From Ligula intestinalis (Eukaryota; Platyhelminthes; Cestoda; Diphyllobothriidea; Diphyllobothriidae), in assembly GCA_036362985.1 (NCBI GenBank), contig JAYGXS010000001.1, forward strand, positions 67,904,913 to 67,968,912: a stretch of DNA of 64,000 nt, given 5' to 3'. Of the stretch, positions 1 to 12,180 are shown one piece after another. The notes under the pieces were generated by a model that saw only the letters and a program-made list of their open reading frames with translations, was not told the origin of the DNA and made no database searches. How positions within the stretch are numbered: the first letter of the stretch is position 1; the number at the start of each line of letters is the position of its first letter. A program made the position numbers and the translations under genes.

Positions 1-1145
1 TTGGGGTAAGAATTTTGGGTTTTGTAAATATGTTTGCGTGTTGCATTCACAGCACTCTTTATGTTTAATAGGTTTAATTTGCGCCAAATGCTGCTATGTT
101 TGCTTTCTGTGAACTATTCCTTTAAAAATATTATTTTGACATTGCCATAATTTTTATGAACTCGTGTTTTACTAATTTTCCACGTTTTCACATTTTTGTG
201 TTTAGATTGTAGAAGGTCTTTTTTAAAAGGAAGTTTTGCGTTCTTTTCTGCCTGACCTTGGATTCGCTTGCGACCAAAGTTAGGGAGACCCTATTTGTCT
301 TATTCCACCGGTGTCAAAAGTAGCTGTGCGTGCGCCTACTGGCTAGTTTAAGATGGATAAAATCCAATGGTACTTCGTGCCAGGGATAATGTAACTCTTC
401 ATCTTTTTGAATGGACAAGGTTTTTGGCATTTCAATTGTTAAGCATGTAAATGTGAGTTGTGCGCGACACTTCGCGCCGCGATCTAATATAAACTTACTT
501 CAGCACGGTAAGTTGGACCTCAGGTAAGTTGAAGTAGACTATCTCCCAAGCGCCATTGTTTGAAAGGATTGAAAAAATATAATAAATAAATGAGGAATAA
601 TCAAATTAAACATGAAAAGTACGCGGATAAGTCACTAGTCGAAGTTAGCGTCATGGTGCACGCTCATTGGCCAGTCAAAATACACGTGAAAGAAGACACA
701 GCTCATCCCCATACAGGGCATCCCGCTAAAAAAATCATTTTTTGTTTTACGCGCTCTATGTTGGTGCTAAATAGCGCCCGCAATTAACACACTTAATAAT
801 TTTTACCGACTTTTTTGCAACTAGTTGCTCCACGCATTCTTCACTATCCATCCTTTTTCCTCACCCATAAACCCTAATTTCCCACCAGTCCCGTAAGACA
901 GATGACTACAGTTTACACAACCCACGTGGGCCTACCAAAGCGACTTTTGCCAAATTATTTATCTAAGAGAAGAAACAATTTATAGTCATCAATTTTTGAA
1001 GATAAATTAGCCGTGAGTACCAGTTCTTACTTTTTGAAAAATCTGATGCTATTCCCTTCGTTGATTTGGTAAGATAACTTTGTTGGTTGCTAACATAGCA
1101 TTTTGCTATCCGTTTGTCTTCCTTTTAGCAATTTTTTAAGTTTAA
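1..1145. other. AT-rich stretch, no gene seen
   Basis: No reading frame here resembles a known family, and no terminal repeats or RNA gene were recognised. The only open frame of note (590-787, plus) is short and without recognisable motifs. Treat it as intergenic or intronic sequence. Confidence 0.5.
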
Positions 1146-2160
1146 ACCATAAGATTATTCTTAATTTCAGACATTTTCTGTAGTTATTCTGCTTGCCGCT
1201 TCAAAAGAATAAAGGCAACAGTTTCATTTGTTAGCAAGCCTCGGGCCTCTAGACCTAAGCGGTGCTTGCGAAAAGCTGCCAACATCATCATTGAAATCAG
1301 CATTCAGCCTAATGTCTATGTCAAACAAAAAGATATGTCTGCGATGAGAAAATGTAACGAAGTTTTGCTCAAATTTGGATTTAGTCTCTCCATTCTTGGG
1401 ACCCTATTTGACGGGAACATCTCTGCGGTTTCCTCCCATGAATGCGAATGCCTAGATGCACTCGTTACTTTGGTCGCAAGCGAATTCGAGGACAGGCAGA
1501 AAAGAACGTACAACTTACTTTTGAAAGACCTTCTGAAATCCATTCGACCAATGGAAGTTGCTATGCATTTTCTGTAATCCTGTGGCTTTAACTATAATAT
1601 AGCAAAGGCTATTAGACTGTCATCTCGCAGTAACAATCCACCCAGTTTAATTAAGCTATTTTCACCCAATGAAGGAGAAACCATTTTCAAACACCAAGAT
1701 TTTGTTTCCAAATATCTGGAAAATACAAAGTCTTTTCTCTGTTCTGATCTCACCCTGATGGAGCAAAGAATAGCGTCGAATTCTTCCAATACAGTTGTCA
1801 CTTCACCTTAACCGCTCACTTTTCCTGTCGTAGCACTAATATGCCTTGGGGGTCACGTTTTCTTACTCATGGCCTAGCCTGGGTTACCATTCCCCGGTAC
1901 TGAAACCGTCTCCTCACCATCAAGTCACCCGAAACCCCGTCTACTTCCAACTTAACTGCTTCTTCACTTGCTGCCGCTTATCATTCTAGAAGCCCTCTTA
2001 GAACGTCCAGAAATCCGTCTACGTCAGCTAGACCCACAGCTTCGTTATTTGAACGAAATCCTCCCAAACTTCCCATTAACTAACCTGCTCAGGTCATCGA
2101 AATATTGTGACCCACAACTCAACCCCGAGCATAATGCCTTCCCAAACGCTAACTAAACCT
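1146..2160 (+). mobile_element. LINE ORF1 (gag-like) remnant with Ser/Pro-rich tail
   Basis: A single frame is open from 1146 to a stop at 1809-1811, broken only by a TAA at 1575-1577. It contains the string SHECECLDALVTLVASEFED followed by a basic stretch (RQKRTYNLLLKDL), and later PPSLIKLF and a CSDLTLMEQR segment. This order (acidic/basic helix, LILRGLPES-type strand, hydrophobic RL..P..LIK strand, DLT..ER end) resembles the nucleic-acid-binding ORF1 protein of CR1-type LINEs. After 1811 the sequence continues as a Ser/Thr/Pro-rich stretch in shifting frames, as in the linker before the endonuclease of such elements. No endonuclease or reverse transcriptase follows before 2560, so this is a fragment. 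A typical splice acceptor (ttaatttcag) lies just before 1171, so a host exon is a weaker alternative. Confidence 0.5.
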
Positions 2161-2560
2161 TATACAACACAGATTACCCTTCTTATCATAATTGTCATAC
2201 TAGACCAGGATTTTTACCGCTTAATCCTCATAGTTGCCTCGCCCACCATCCTCTATCTTCCTTAGCTTCCTTACTGTTATTGTCCTTTTATGAAGAGAAA
2301 AGGGCAAGTGTCCTCTGCAGTTAAACATTTTGAAACAATTAATACGTCCGAGGGATAAGTTAACAGTAATGAAGAACGGTATGGAAACACGGAGTACGGT
2401 AATTGTGGCACCGGGGCGAGTGACGTACGTAACCATTGAGGGACACGGGGTGGATGTCAAAGGAAACAGTAAGGAGGACGCAAGTAAAAGTAATAATGGC
2501 AAAGACAAAGCAAGGGTAAAACAGCAAGGGATGAACAAAGGAGAGCCAAATTTTGAGTGA

Positions 2561-3480
2561 CTAAGAAATAACAGGCGTGACAGTCATAAGTGGGGTATTA
2601 ATGGGAACCGTAAGGAAGTGAACGATATAACCGTCAGACGAACGCTTCATGGTTAACAACATTCTCCGAAGTCCCGTTACGTGCCCAGACTCGAAATTCC
2701 ATTTTGAACCAACTCGAGATATGGCAACGTAGACTTGGCTGTGGGAAAAACACGATTTTTCAAGGTTAAGTCCAGCCACCTTGGGGGTTTGTCCCCGAGA
2801 CTTGTTGATGGACATACCAAAGCAAGCCTTCTCGGGAAACGACAGGCGGTCTCGGACGGGGTGATGGGGATGCGAGGAATGCAAACAATCTCACTTTTCG
2901 TGGAGCTGGTTATAATGTTGGCCTCTATCAGGTGGCTCATCAGACGCTGGACAGTCAACCTAGTGCCATTGCATTGCCGTGGCGCGTCCGAATTTCTCAT
3001 GAGCCTAAAAGGCGTGACAATTTTCAGAATCAGTTGTATGGGAAGGGAAGCCAGATATTCCCAAACGGTTCAGGAATTCAATTAGGTAATTAACGCAAAC
3101 TGTGAGATCCAGCGCTTCCAGTGCAATTCTGTTTGCTATTGTGCACTCGTCCCAAATTATTGCTGAGCATCGCTTCAACAACTCAGCTGAACCGCTGCCT
3201 CTACTCATTTGACATTTGCGGTGCCATCGTGGGCTAACCGAAGAGGAAGCTTGAAGGTACTGTGAGCAGTTCTGCCGCCAGGAAGCAACGTCGCTGCAAC
3301 AACCGCCGATGCAACAGCTAAAACAATTTTGCCGTCTTTGCATAGTTTGGCAAGGAGCAACTTGAGGACGAAAGTTTTGCCAGCTCCACCAGGAGCACCC
3401 AAAAAGAAAACGTGATCACCATTACTGCGACCATGGAGACTCTTGAGAATGGCGCTGAATGCGTGCAGTAGGTCGACCAG
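2561..3480 (-). pseudogene. Helitron PIF1-type helicase, C-terminal half (degenerate)
   Basis: Three overlapping minus-strand frames carry pieces of the PIF1/RRM3-like helicase that sits at the C-terminus of Helitron RepHel proteins. From N to C: a Walker A loop (GAPGGAGKTFVLK, about 3400-3360) followed by LAVASAVVAATLLPGGRTAH; a Walker B-like IIWDEC segment (about 3160); and the terminal helicase block CFGMSINKSRGQT...VYVAISRV (about 2830-2710). RIPITPSETACRFPRR lies in another frame. The frame changes between blocks mean the copy is dead. In a live element this domain would unwind DNA during rolling-circle transposition. It continues upstream into the block at 3490-4400. Confidence 0.85.
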
Positions 3481-3489
3481 TAACCTTGG

Positions 3490-4400
3490 TTAACTCAGAA
3501 CAACGTAGACTGCCAGCTCGGTAGCACTGTAGCAAAGCTGACGCTGCACTCCAGTGGGGAGCTGATTTCCAACGCTCCTGTCTAGCAGAGGCAATCGGTA
3601 TGCATGAAGTTGCTCACCACCCATGCCAACCAAGATGTTCTCAAGGGAATGTAAGGCCATGTTGAAGACTGCGGAAATAAATTCGATGTCAGCATCACCA
3701 TTTTGCAACTGCAGCTGAAACCGGTAGTATTCAGACATATAATTTGTGAACTTTAACCACAGTTTGCAAGGGTAGGCCAACTCACAACCCCTAATCAACA
3801 CAGCAAGCGTATTCTCCCCATGATTGTCATTTTCAAGTAAACCACGCATCATACAGGCTTCTCAGTAAGTTGAACACAAAGGACCATCCACCGTTATGAG
3901 ATCGTCAAAAGATTTTGGACCCCGGATATCGTGAAGGTGAATTTGTAAGCAGAAACACTCTTGTTCAGATGGATGAATAGTGTAAATCCGACCCACTTTA
4001 AAATCGCATTCAATTCCTGAATGTCATTCAACCGCCATTCCTTTCTTTTGTCGGGCCCACGTGTGCTGTTTTCAAGTGTAGTAGGAGAGCACATCAAAAT
4101 AAAAAAAATCGTCCGGACAAATAAATCTTGCTGGCACAATTTGAAGAAAGCAGTTGAGGTCGTGTATCTGGGATTTTGAAGTTGATCCGCTAAGGATTCC
4201 TCCGCAAAGTAAATCCGTTGTCCATTTTCAAGGAAGACGCCTAAATTTTCAACGGTCGGAACTCGGAACGAAGCAAGGAGGCGCCGTAGTTGGTTTGGAG
4301 TGTTAGTAATAACGGCCACAGCAATGGTTTTCTCCCCATGATTGTCATTGTCTCTTGACGCAAGCCGCAAAACAAACCGTCACTGTAAATTCAAGTCGTG
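3490..4400 (-). pseudogene. Helitron RepHel middle region (between Rep and helicase), frameshifted
   Basis: The minus strand encodes ENGQRIYFAEESLADQLQ followed by TTSTAFFKLCQQD, the conserved stretch that precedes the helicase in animal Helitrons. About 4010-3895, in a shifted frame, it encodes RIYTIHPSEQECFCLQIHLH and then DIRGPKSFDDLITV, an almost perfect match to the family pattern as I recall it. 3852-3490 contains the FNMALHSLENILVGMGG segment (family: FNEALI.IED.....), just upstream of the Walker A block. The Rep nuclease domain that should lie further upstream (higher coordinates) is absent here. A TGATTGTCATT string preserved in two places (3822 and 4342) suggests a small internal duplication. 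Confidence 0.85.
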
Positions 4401-4890
4401 GACACTTAAGTGTTCAATGGTCGAAGGCAGCGGACTTAGCCCATGCTGCGTCGGCAGCGAGGGGGGAGATAGTGGTTCCTGTGACCGAGGCCGCAGGGGG
4501 GAGGTCAGCGTGGAATTAGGCAAAAAATTTTAAGGTCAGCCAGTCTGTCTGACCCAGCTGATATGGAGCGTAGGATAGACAGCCCGCGCAAGGCATTTCT
4601 GGCAGGAAGGACACACAGGCGTGCTAGCGGCGCCTTTGGCGAACTACGCCATCGGCGAATAAACCTTTGACTTTTCACGCCAGCCAATCAAAAACGTAAG
4701 GAACCGGAAAAAGCTACAAAATCTCTTGTATTAAGTATATGATGAAAGAAAATAATTTTCTCTTCAACTATACTAAAACATATATTGTTTCCTCTTATAA
4801 TGTATCAGAAGTATAAATACTTATGATGTAAATCTCAATCTCACTTAGATATTCGACAAACGAAAGGCCAAGTGTCTGCTGCTGATGCAC
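4400..4890. other. Unassigned stretch between Helitron remnant and dispersed repeat
   Basis: No recognisable coding segment. It has a G-rich patch at 4420-4510 and an AT-rich part at 4690-4850. A minus-strand frame at 4505-4687 has no family resemblance I can name. Confidence 0.4.
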
Positions 4891-4892
4891 TT

Positions 4893-5368
4893 GAATGACG
4901 ATGGTGCTTCGCAGCTGCCTTGACCCACCTCAGACATATGCAACGTCCCATCTAATTAGCAAACTTGTGCCAATGGACAACGATTGTAATCTCCGTATCG
5001 AGCAGACCCATGCATACGGTAGATGCGATGTGCTCAGCTGATTTTTTCGCCTTCAAACTGACCGCGGCTAAGTATACCTCAGTTAAAGGACATGACAGTT
5101 TTTCCAGACCCCAAGTATTCTTGCTATAAAACCGTAACACCTACAATGTATAGCTATTTTTTTCATATTTTCCTAGCTTTGTTCCCTAGAAGTCAGGTTT
5201 TTTTCACTTAAAACAAACTCCTTATTTCGCACACTATTGACCAAGCAAAAGACCAAAACAAATACAATAGTCACTGCGAAAGAAGGGGTTTGGGTTAGGT
5301 TTTTTCCTGCCTTTCGGGGTTTTTGACGGTACCAAAGATGTGCTTTACAAATAAACCTTATTATTATA
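4893..5368 (+). repeat. Dispersed repeat R1, copy 1 (about 0.47 kb)
   Basis: It resembles 27843-28305 in the same orientation. Shared landmarks in order are: GAATGACGATGRTGCT near the start; AACTGACCRCGGCT; the AAACAAACTCC..AT.T.GCACACTATTGAC block; AAAGAAGGGGTTTG; and a common end CAATAAACCTTA or AAATAAACCTTA. The AATAAA at the 3' edge looks like a polyadenylation signal, so a retrotransposed transcript or a LINE/SINE 3' end is plausible. No coding motif seen. Confidence 0.7.
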
Positions 5369-5459
5369 TAGATTGTCCTGATCCAGTTGGTGGCTAACTT
5401 CCAAACTTCCAATTCAATTACCCACCTCCAAATTGTTAGTTCTTAATAATGAAAACCCT

Positions 5460-6664
5460 AGTTCGACTAAAATTGAAAAACCCTACGCATCAGAATCTAC
5501 CGTTCCTCACTTTCTTTTGCCAGGACTAGAGAAATGGAGGAGGCAGTTGAAAGATTAATCTACTAGTTTGCTGTTTGTGCATCTAAGGATCGCAGAGGTC
5601 TTCGAATTAGTGTCGAAGATTCGTCTTGCACGTGACCGACAGAGGGAATCTTGCACACTCAGTGAGTTAAACTCTGCGAAATCGGCTGCCCAACTGTTCC
5701 GTTGTAGGTCCTTCGCTAAACAAGGTTATGAAATCCCCCATTGCTAAGTGAAAACAAACGTTTGTACTCGATGAGTCTGACGAGGCTGAATTGTTTACTT
5801 CATGTTTTACAAAGCATCTTAAGAGGGAATCCGAACCGGTCCCGTCATTTTAACCATACTCAGACAATATTCTGGGGAACATTGATTTCTCCATCGAATT
5901 AGTTCGTCAGCATTTAATTCGCCTCAAATCTCGCACTCTTCGGGAAATGATGGTATTCCAAACTCAGTTATCAAAAGAGTTTCAACCTTTCCCAAATTAC
6001 TTAGCCATGTATTCTCAGTTTATCTCTTAAACGGTTTCTTTCCTGACTCTTAGAAGACATCCCTTATTCTTCCAGTCTTTAGGTCAGGATCTCGTTTGGA
6101 CGTAAATTACTACCGAGGCGTTTAGAAAACCCCGGCCTTAGCCAAACTTCTGGACAATATCATTTTTAATCAAATTCCCGATTTTTGCTTAGCAAACAAG
6201 CTTTTAAGCCACTTGCAGGATGATTTTTCACTTGGACTATAACTTGAAACGTTTCACTCAACTCTTCTTAACCACGTCACTTTCTCTCCGTAACGAGCAG
6301 CAATCAGTGGTTGTTATCTACCTTGACCTGAGCAAAGCCTTCTACAATGAACCGCACAGACGGCTTTTGGCAAAACTGGAAGCCATCGGCATCTATCCCC
6401 TTCTCCTCGACTTCATTGTTTCCCACTTGTCTAACCGCAGCCAGGTCTCTGTAGGTAAAAGCTACTCCACTGCTCAGCTGATCACAAGTGGTGTCTTTCA
6501 AGACACTGTATTGTGTCCTTTACTCTTCATTCTATACGTAAATGACATTTCGACTATCCTGAAAAATTCACACAATCTCATTTATGCAGACGACCTCAAA
6601 TGCATATACTCATTTTCTAAGGACACGGCCAATATATGCGTTGGTAAATTAAAACGCAGACCTG
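5460..6664 (+). mobile_element. CR1/jockey-type LINE, family A copy 1, 5' part (degenerate RT)
   Basis: The linker before the reverse transcriptase and the RT itself are readable across several frames. 5860-6200 gives SIELVRQHLIRLKSRT and SWKTSLILPVFRSGSR-like pieces. 6220-6735 gives the RT palm: YLDLSKAFYNEPHRRLLAKL (first catalytic Asp), SGVFQDTVLCPLLFILYVND (family SGVPQGTVLGPLLF), and YADDLKCIYSF (catalytic YADD). Frameshifts and stops make it inactive. The RT is cut at about 6664 by a nested family B LINE, and the C-terminal part resumes at about 8837. The 5' end (ORF1 and endonuclease) is missing. Confidence 0.85.
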
Positions 6665-8836
6665 TTGGGGTCTTCTTTTATCCGGGGATGTCACTGATGA
6701 CTGGCATGAATTTAAGAAGCGGTTGTTGCATCTAATGCAAAGTCATTGTCCATTATCAGTGCCCAAGATATCTAACTGCCCTTAGTTGCTGAAAAGAGAT
6801 CTAAAAAAGGAAAGCTTTGGAAGAAGTTTTGCATAACAGGCCGCAACGAAGCTTTTGAACAGTAAAAAATGCAGCGGAACAGGGTAAAAAATTGTTTTCA
6901 AAGGACGACTGGACTTTGGTGGCGATTTCCTTTGTCGAGCTGTCAAAAATCCGATGTTGCTTTACAGTTATTTAAGGGAAAGCACACGTAACAGGAACCC
7001 GATTTCTGTTATGCAAAATGATTATGGTCTCGAAATCTCCGAAAGTAAGAACAAAGCAGAGCATTTTGCTAATTTCTTTCGGCCACTTTTCACCACAGCA
7101 CCTGCCTTCGTTGCAACTAATGGCGAGATCGCGGGAGCACCATAAATTGAAGATATTTGTTTGGAGAACAGATGATTTTCCAAGAACTAGAAAGCCTTAA
7201 GGAATGAAAATCTCCAGGTTTTGATGAGATTCCTGTGAAATCGCTCAAGGAACTTCCTAGAGAACTGGCCTAACCACTTTCTATGATGTGATAGAAATCG
7301 TTTGATACTGGAATCCCTCCTCTGGCTTGGAAAACAGCTCATATTACACCGCTTTTCGAAAGCGGTAGTCGTGCATCTGCGAACAACTACGGACCCGTGA
7401 GTCTGACCTTAATGTGCTGCAAAGTAATGTAGATGATCATTAAGAAGGAATTGAGGATATATTTTGAAACACAATATTTTGTCGAATGCGCAATACGGCT
7501 TTCGCAGGGGTAGGTCATGTGTAACAAACTTGCTTTACACGATGCAAAGCTGGACAAGGACAACTGATGCAAAAGAAACTGTACATGCGGCCTACATTGA
7601 TTTCCGGAAGGCCTTCGACAGTGTTCCACACCAACGTCTCCTGCACAAGTTAAGACTGATGGGTATTGGATGCAGACTTTTTACCTGGATTGAGGATTTC
7701 CTCACTGGTCGTTCCCAAACTTCGTGTGTAGGACGGAAGCAATCAAAGCCAACAGTCATCGAGAGTGGAGTCCCTCAAGGTTCAGTACTCGGACCGACCC
7801 TATTTATTTTGCTCGTTAAGAATTGTGTACAGGAATTCGACTGCGAGTGTGCCATGTTTGCAGACGATGTAAAAATATGGAAGGTCATAAAGTGTGCTGC
7901 CGATGAAGATAACTTCCAGAAAAATCTTTGTCGATTAAACGATTGGTCACATAGATTACTGCTGTCCTTCAGTTCGAACAAATGCACTCTGCTGCGCCCG
8001 GGAAATTGAAATCCGGTCCCTGATGCGCGACCCTATCATCTGTATGGAATCATACTCCAAGAAACAGAAATGCAGAAAGATCTCGCCATCTGGATGATAG
8101 ACAACCTCAAACCTACATAACTTTGTAAGGCGGCTAAAACTGCAACGCCAGTGTTGTACGCCATCAAGCGGGCTTTCACGGTTTTTCTGAAGACTGTTTC
8201 TCGAAACTCTTCGGCACCTTCATAAGGCCACATCTTGAATGCGCGATTTAAGCCTGGAGACCGTGGATGCGGCAGGATTAAAATGTACTTGAAAGGCCGC
8301 AGCGGCGACCACAAAATTAGTAAGAGGCCAAGGTTCACTACCATATAGGGTCCGCCTAAATAACGTTAATCTCTATCCTTTGAGTTATAGGCAGTTACGC
8401 GGCGATTTGATAGAAACCTTCCGTATTGTGCGTGGCTTGGACTGCGCTCTCATGTGTGACGACTTCTTCCAACTCGCCACTTCAACTAATCTCCGGGGTC
8501 ATCCCTTCAAACTGTATGTGACCCAAGGACGATTGAATGTGAGGAAGTATTTTTTTCTCAAATCGGATCGTGGACCCTGGGCATAACCTTCCCGTGGCGA
8601 TTTTTATGTCCAAATCCGTGAAAACATTCAAACACCGACTTGATGTGCACAAGCTGCAGCACAAGGTGAAATATTTGACAAATTAACCTTGGAACGCCTC
8701 TGCACCGCCTGAGGTCTATATTTTCCTGACTGAAAATTTTTTAACATTGTTCATAATTCTTCAGATTTTGATGTGAAAAATAGGGAGTTCAAAGACGTAA
8801 GCCTATTTTTCCTCAAATATAATGACTGACTGACTG
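6665..8836 (+). mobile_element. CR1-type LINE, family B copy 1, nested in family A
   Basis: Readable order: endonuclease-RT linker (about 6750-7140, with NKAEHFANFFRPLFTT), RT fingers (7200-7460, ITPLFES and SANNYGPVSLT), and the intact RT core in one frame at 7464-8009. The core has AYIDFRKAFDSVPHQRLLHK, SGVPQGSVLGPTLFILLV, MFADDVKIW (catalytic FADD) and RLNDWSHRLLLSFSSNKC. The thumb/C-terminal part is broken (8036-8690; RQLRGDLIETFRIVRGLDC, LATSTNLRGHPFKL). It ends in a short (TGAC)n tail at 8824-8836, and family A sequence resumes directly afterwards. Its 3' portion is about 95% identical by eye to 14994-15909. No endonuclease, so it is 5'-truncated. Confidence 0.87.
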
Positions 8837-9890
8837 CTTAACCTCTCACGTTGGAGTGCTACCTGGCAGATGGAATTTTTCTATCCAAGTGTAGTTTCAT
8901 GTGTTCTGGTCCCGCCAAACTTCATAGTCCCCTAGTTTTTCAAAATACTCAACTTGTAGAACAATCCACCATAAAAGTCTTAGGTGCAAACTACTGAAAT
9001 CAACTAGCATTTTCGCCTCATGCGGATCGAATATCTGCGAAGTCTGCACATATATATGGTTTTATATCACATAATTTCCCCCTGCTGGAAATAAAGTTAA
9101 AACTGTATTGCATGCATGTTATATCCGTTCTAGAATAATGCTGTCTCCTCCTTATTCTACTAAATGCCTCTGACCGTGGTTAGGTTGAAAATGTACAGAG
9201 AGTGTTTACTCAAAGAATATGTTGCTCTTCCTCGACCCACTATTTCTTATACGGAAAGATGTCAGTTAGCGAACATGACACTTTTTTGGGTTAGAAGACT
9301 CGAAGTGGGCCTCTGCTTTCTATCTTGCGTTAACTCTAGCCCTTACCTTCCACGGATCAACGCTCTTATTCCCGTAGATAGACCTTATACCCATCGTAAT
9401 TGCACCATCCTTCAGCTCCACATCGAACTATTCTCGCTTTTTGCCACCAAATATGCCTTCCTCTGGAATAATATTCCCCTTGTCATTAGGCCGTCGTCTA
9501 ATATAGCAGTTTTTAAAGCCAAATTACGTTAACAATTAACGTCGGAAGATATAAGGCCCTTGGTATCCGTCTTCTTTCCAAACACATAACGTTTGGACTT
9601 TGAAAAGTGTCTCCCTGGTATTCAAGGCGGTTCTTTTTCTATTAATACTTTTCCACATATGTCTATTTTATCTTCTATGGAGTGGTATTTGCAGCAGTGT
9701 TTCGTTCGCTACTCTGTCCAAACATTAGTGCCGTTTTCCGTTTGACAATTCTGAAAATGGGCTTCATGGTCTCTAGTTATGTTCATGTTGGTTTTGCTTT
9801 TTTTCTCCAGCTCGTCGGTGGATTCTGCAGGCTTTACGGCCACATCTCCGGTGTTTCGGTGATGATCACGTGACTATTACTTTAAAACTA
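8837..9890 (+). mobile_element. Family A LINE copy 1, 3' part (RT C-terminus and 3' UTR)
   Basis: Family A resumes with GTGCTACCTGGCAGATGGA, which matches the same point in copies 2 and 3 (about 16310 and 29640). 9164-9532 is an open frame for the C-terminal domain (TISYTERCQLANMTLFWVRR and INALIPVDRPYTHRN). About 9540-9890 is the 3' UTR, with the family signature TTTGGACTTTGAAAAG followed by a TCTCCGGTGTTTCGGTGATG block. The same UTR appears at 43826-44240, 16990-17150 and 30620-30760. Together with 5460-6664 this forms one disrupted element. Confidence 0.82.
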
Positions 9891-10014
9891 GCGCGGAAGC
9901 CCGTCTTCGCCTAGGCTTCCTTACATGTTGTTGTCCCTTTATATAGGCAAACCGTATATGAGAACCTCTTAGAATGATTATGAAGAAGAAGGTGAGTAGG
10001 TCGGAATTTCTGAG

Positions 10015-11250
10015 GTCATTTTGACTCAAGGAATAGTATGGGTATGCTCAGAAGGAGTTATTGCGCAGAAAGTAGCGACTGAAAATCGTATGAACGGTGT
10101 GTCTCATAGATCCTTTGCAGTCTACCGTATCTCCTCTTCAAGGCAATATCCTTGTTGCCATGCTGCGTATCTGACATCATGACGGCCACCTCGTTGCATG
10201 TGGGAGCATAAAATCTTCGTTGGTGTTTTCAACAAGGACGTTTATCAGCATCTATGACAATAGTGAAGTCAATGGAAGCGTGCATCTCCAGGGCGGACTT
10301 AAAACTGTTGACGTAGCTGTTGCGCTGGTGTAGCATGTCTTAAAGGGACAGTATTATGCGATGCTTTAAGCCTGGGTACACTCTGGATCGGCGTTGAGCC
10401 TGTAGGTTGATGTCTTCATCAAAGCATATTTGTAGAAATTTCGGCTCGCCATGAGGTGGAGGTAGTAACGATCCAATCCGGTGGCAAACATGGCCTTCCA
10501 CCTTATAGGTAGGCATAAATATAACCTCATGAACAACGTTGGCAACACAGGATATCATTTGAAAAGCCCCGTTGTATTTCCTAATATTCGAAAGAAAATT
10601 CTTCGAGTCGTTGGTATTACCAGCAAGCAAGGTTTGGAGTATTTCTGTTGGTGGGAGGAAGTTATTCAGTAGAACTTTGCCGCTAGAACAGCGCATGTCG
10701 ATTGTCTCATCAGTCCATTTTTTCGCCTGACAATGTCCGCAAACTTCTACCATCCTCCCAGTGGAAACATTTACATCTTCCGCATAACCAAGACTTGGGT
10801 TGTAATTGAGTGAGGCTTTGTTCCACACTTGAGCATTTACAGAAGCAACCGACGGGCCAGAGTCGCCAAACCGTATGTAAATTGGTTGCTAACTGGAATT
10901 TCCAGCATCGGTTGGGCGCAGACATGCTCTCTGTGATGCTTGCATAGTCAGACATGCACTTATACACCTGGGTAATTCGGTTTGCCGACGTTGCGGATCT
11001 TTTAACCTACCTAGCTCTTTCCTTCGCAGGGTTAAAACCTCGATTTCTTGGGATAAATTAATTTGATGGCGGAACGCATCTTCGCATCTTCTTTGCAGCA
11101 TTTGATCTTCGGTTTCTTGGGAGAGTCGACATCGCTGACGTATGGCATTCATCTCCAGGCGAAGCCGTCTCTCTGCTTGTTTCTTGCGAACGTCTATTAA
11201 CATCGGCAAGTCTCTTCTGTTCCTTCGTCTGAACTTGTGTTCTCACGGCT
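10015..11250 (-). pseudogene. Helitron N-terminal region (helitron-like N domain), degenerate
   Basis: Minus strand, N to C. 11209-10970 is the Arg/Glu-rich start with repeated ETEDQMLQRRCEDAFRHQ-type units, usual at the head of animal Helitron RepHel. 10830-10340 is one frame with WTDETIDMRCSSGKVLL, NFLSNIRKYNGAFQMIS, FMPTYKVEGHVCHRIGSLLP and EPKFLQICF. 10330-10080 continues with SYVNSFKSALEMH, ADKRP, APTCNEVAVMM and GRLQRIYETHRSYD. These are consecutive blocks of the helitron-like N domain. It stops at about 10015, before the Rep HUH nuclease. The orientation and order match the helicase half at 2561-4400, so both may be one element. Confidence 0.87.
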
Positions 11251-11640
11251 GCTCTAATTCCTTTCCTACTAATGAGATAGGACCTACAAATAGGTTATTA
11301 TTCTGAAAAAAAAATAACAAAGGGTAGAAAAGAAGTAGGTTTACAACTTTGTTTTCAGTCACTGGCCCATCATCGTTTGTCGAGTTCTTTGTGTTCAGAA
11401 CATGTCTGATGGCATCACTGTTGTCCAGAATGATAGTTTGTAAGGGTTCGATTGAAAGACAAGGCCGTTTATGGCAAACAATTGCTTTCAGCAACTCTTC
11501 ATCAGACCAAACATTTGCAAAGGAAATTATTGCTGTACATTACAATTAAAAATTGAATAGGTAGAAAAATCAATACTTTTTTAACACGGGCGCTGATTGG
11601 CCAACGCGGACTATGTCAGTTTGCGCATGAAGGTCATGTC
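11250..11640. other. Unassigned spacer
   Basis: Between the Helitron N-terminal remnant and the Penelope fragment. Open frames exist on both strands (11243-11494 minus, 11349-11549 plus) but neither shows a recognisable motif. Confidence 0.4.
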
Positions 11641-12180
11641 AGCGTGTTGGTTGAGGGATTGTTGCTAGTCGGTAGGGGGAAATCCTATCGCCATCTGGTG
11701 TCGGTTTAGGCCATGGAAGTGACAGAGCTTGTGTTAGAGTCTTCTGACAACACAGCACTGGATTTGCTAGCCTTATAGCTACTGCTTCGGCTGTTGCAAG
11801 CATCCAATGGCGTAGGCCTTTGGAAAAATAAGATGGTGTCCTGTAGACCACCTGAAAGGCTTCGTTAGTATCGACTCGATGGATTGTATCAACAAGATCG
11901 AGATCGATCTAGTTTCACCTTGTCTTAGCCAGGTCGGTATGTACTCACGTACCCTCTTTTAGAGACGCCTCGTTGTACGGCCGATGTATCCCGCTCCACA
12001 GGAGCAAGTGAAAGAGTAACTGTACATTGATGTGGCCTTCAAAGGGAGTCGGTCTTTACCTCCAAATCGTAGGAGGGGAGAGTTCGTGAAAAGCACCCGT
12101 AAGTTCGCCGCTGGGAACACATTTGTGATTGCAGTCCTCAAGAGAGAAGGGATTTATGTGGTAGGCTCTTCAACCTAACT
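11640..12180 (-). pseudogene. Penelope-like element, GIY-YIG endonuclease end (degenerate)
   Basis: The minus strand encodes LRVLFTNSPLLRFGGKDRLP, then FTCSCGAGYIGRTTRRL (about 12010-11960), which is the Cys pair plus YIG motif opening the GIY-YIG nuclease of Penelope-like elements. In shifted frames come REYVPTWLRQGETRSI, DTNEAFQVVYRTPSY and ATAEAVAIRLANPVLCCQK, with LALPWP-like SLPWP near the end. The reverse transcriptase part is missing, so this is a 3' fragment. It has several frameshifts. Confidence 0.82.
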
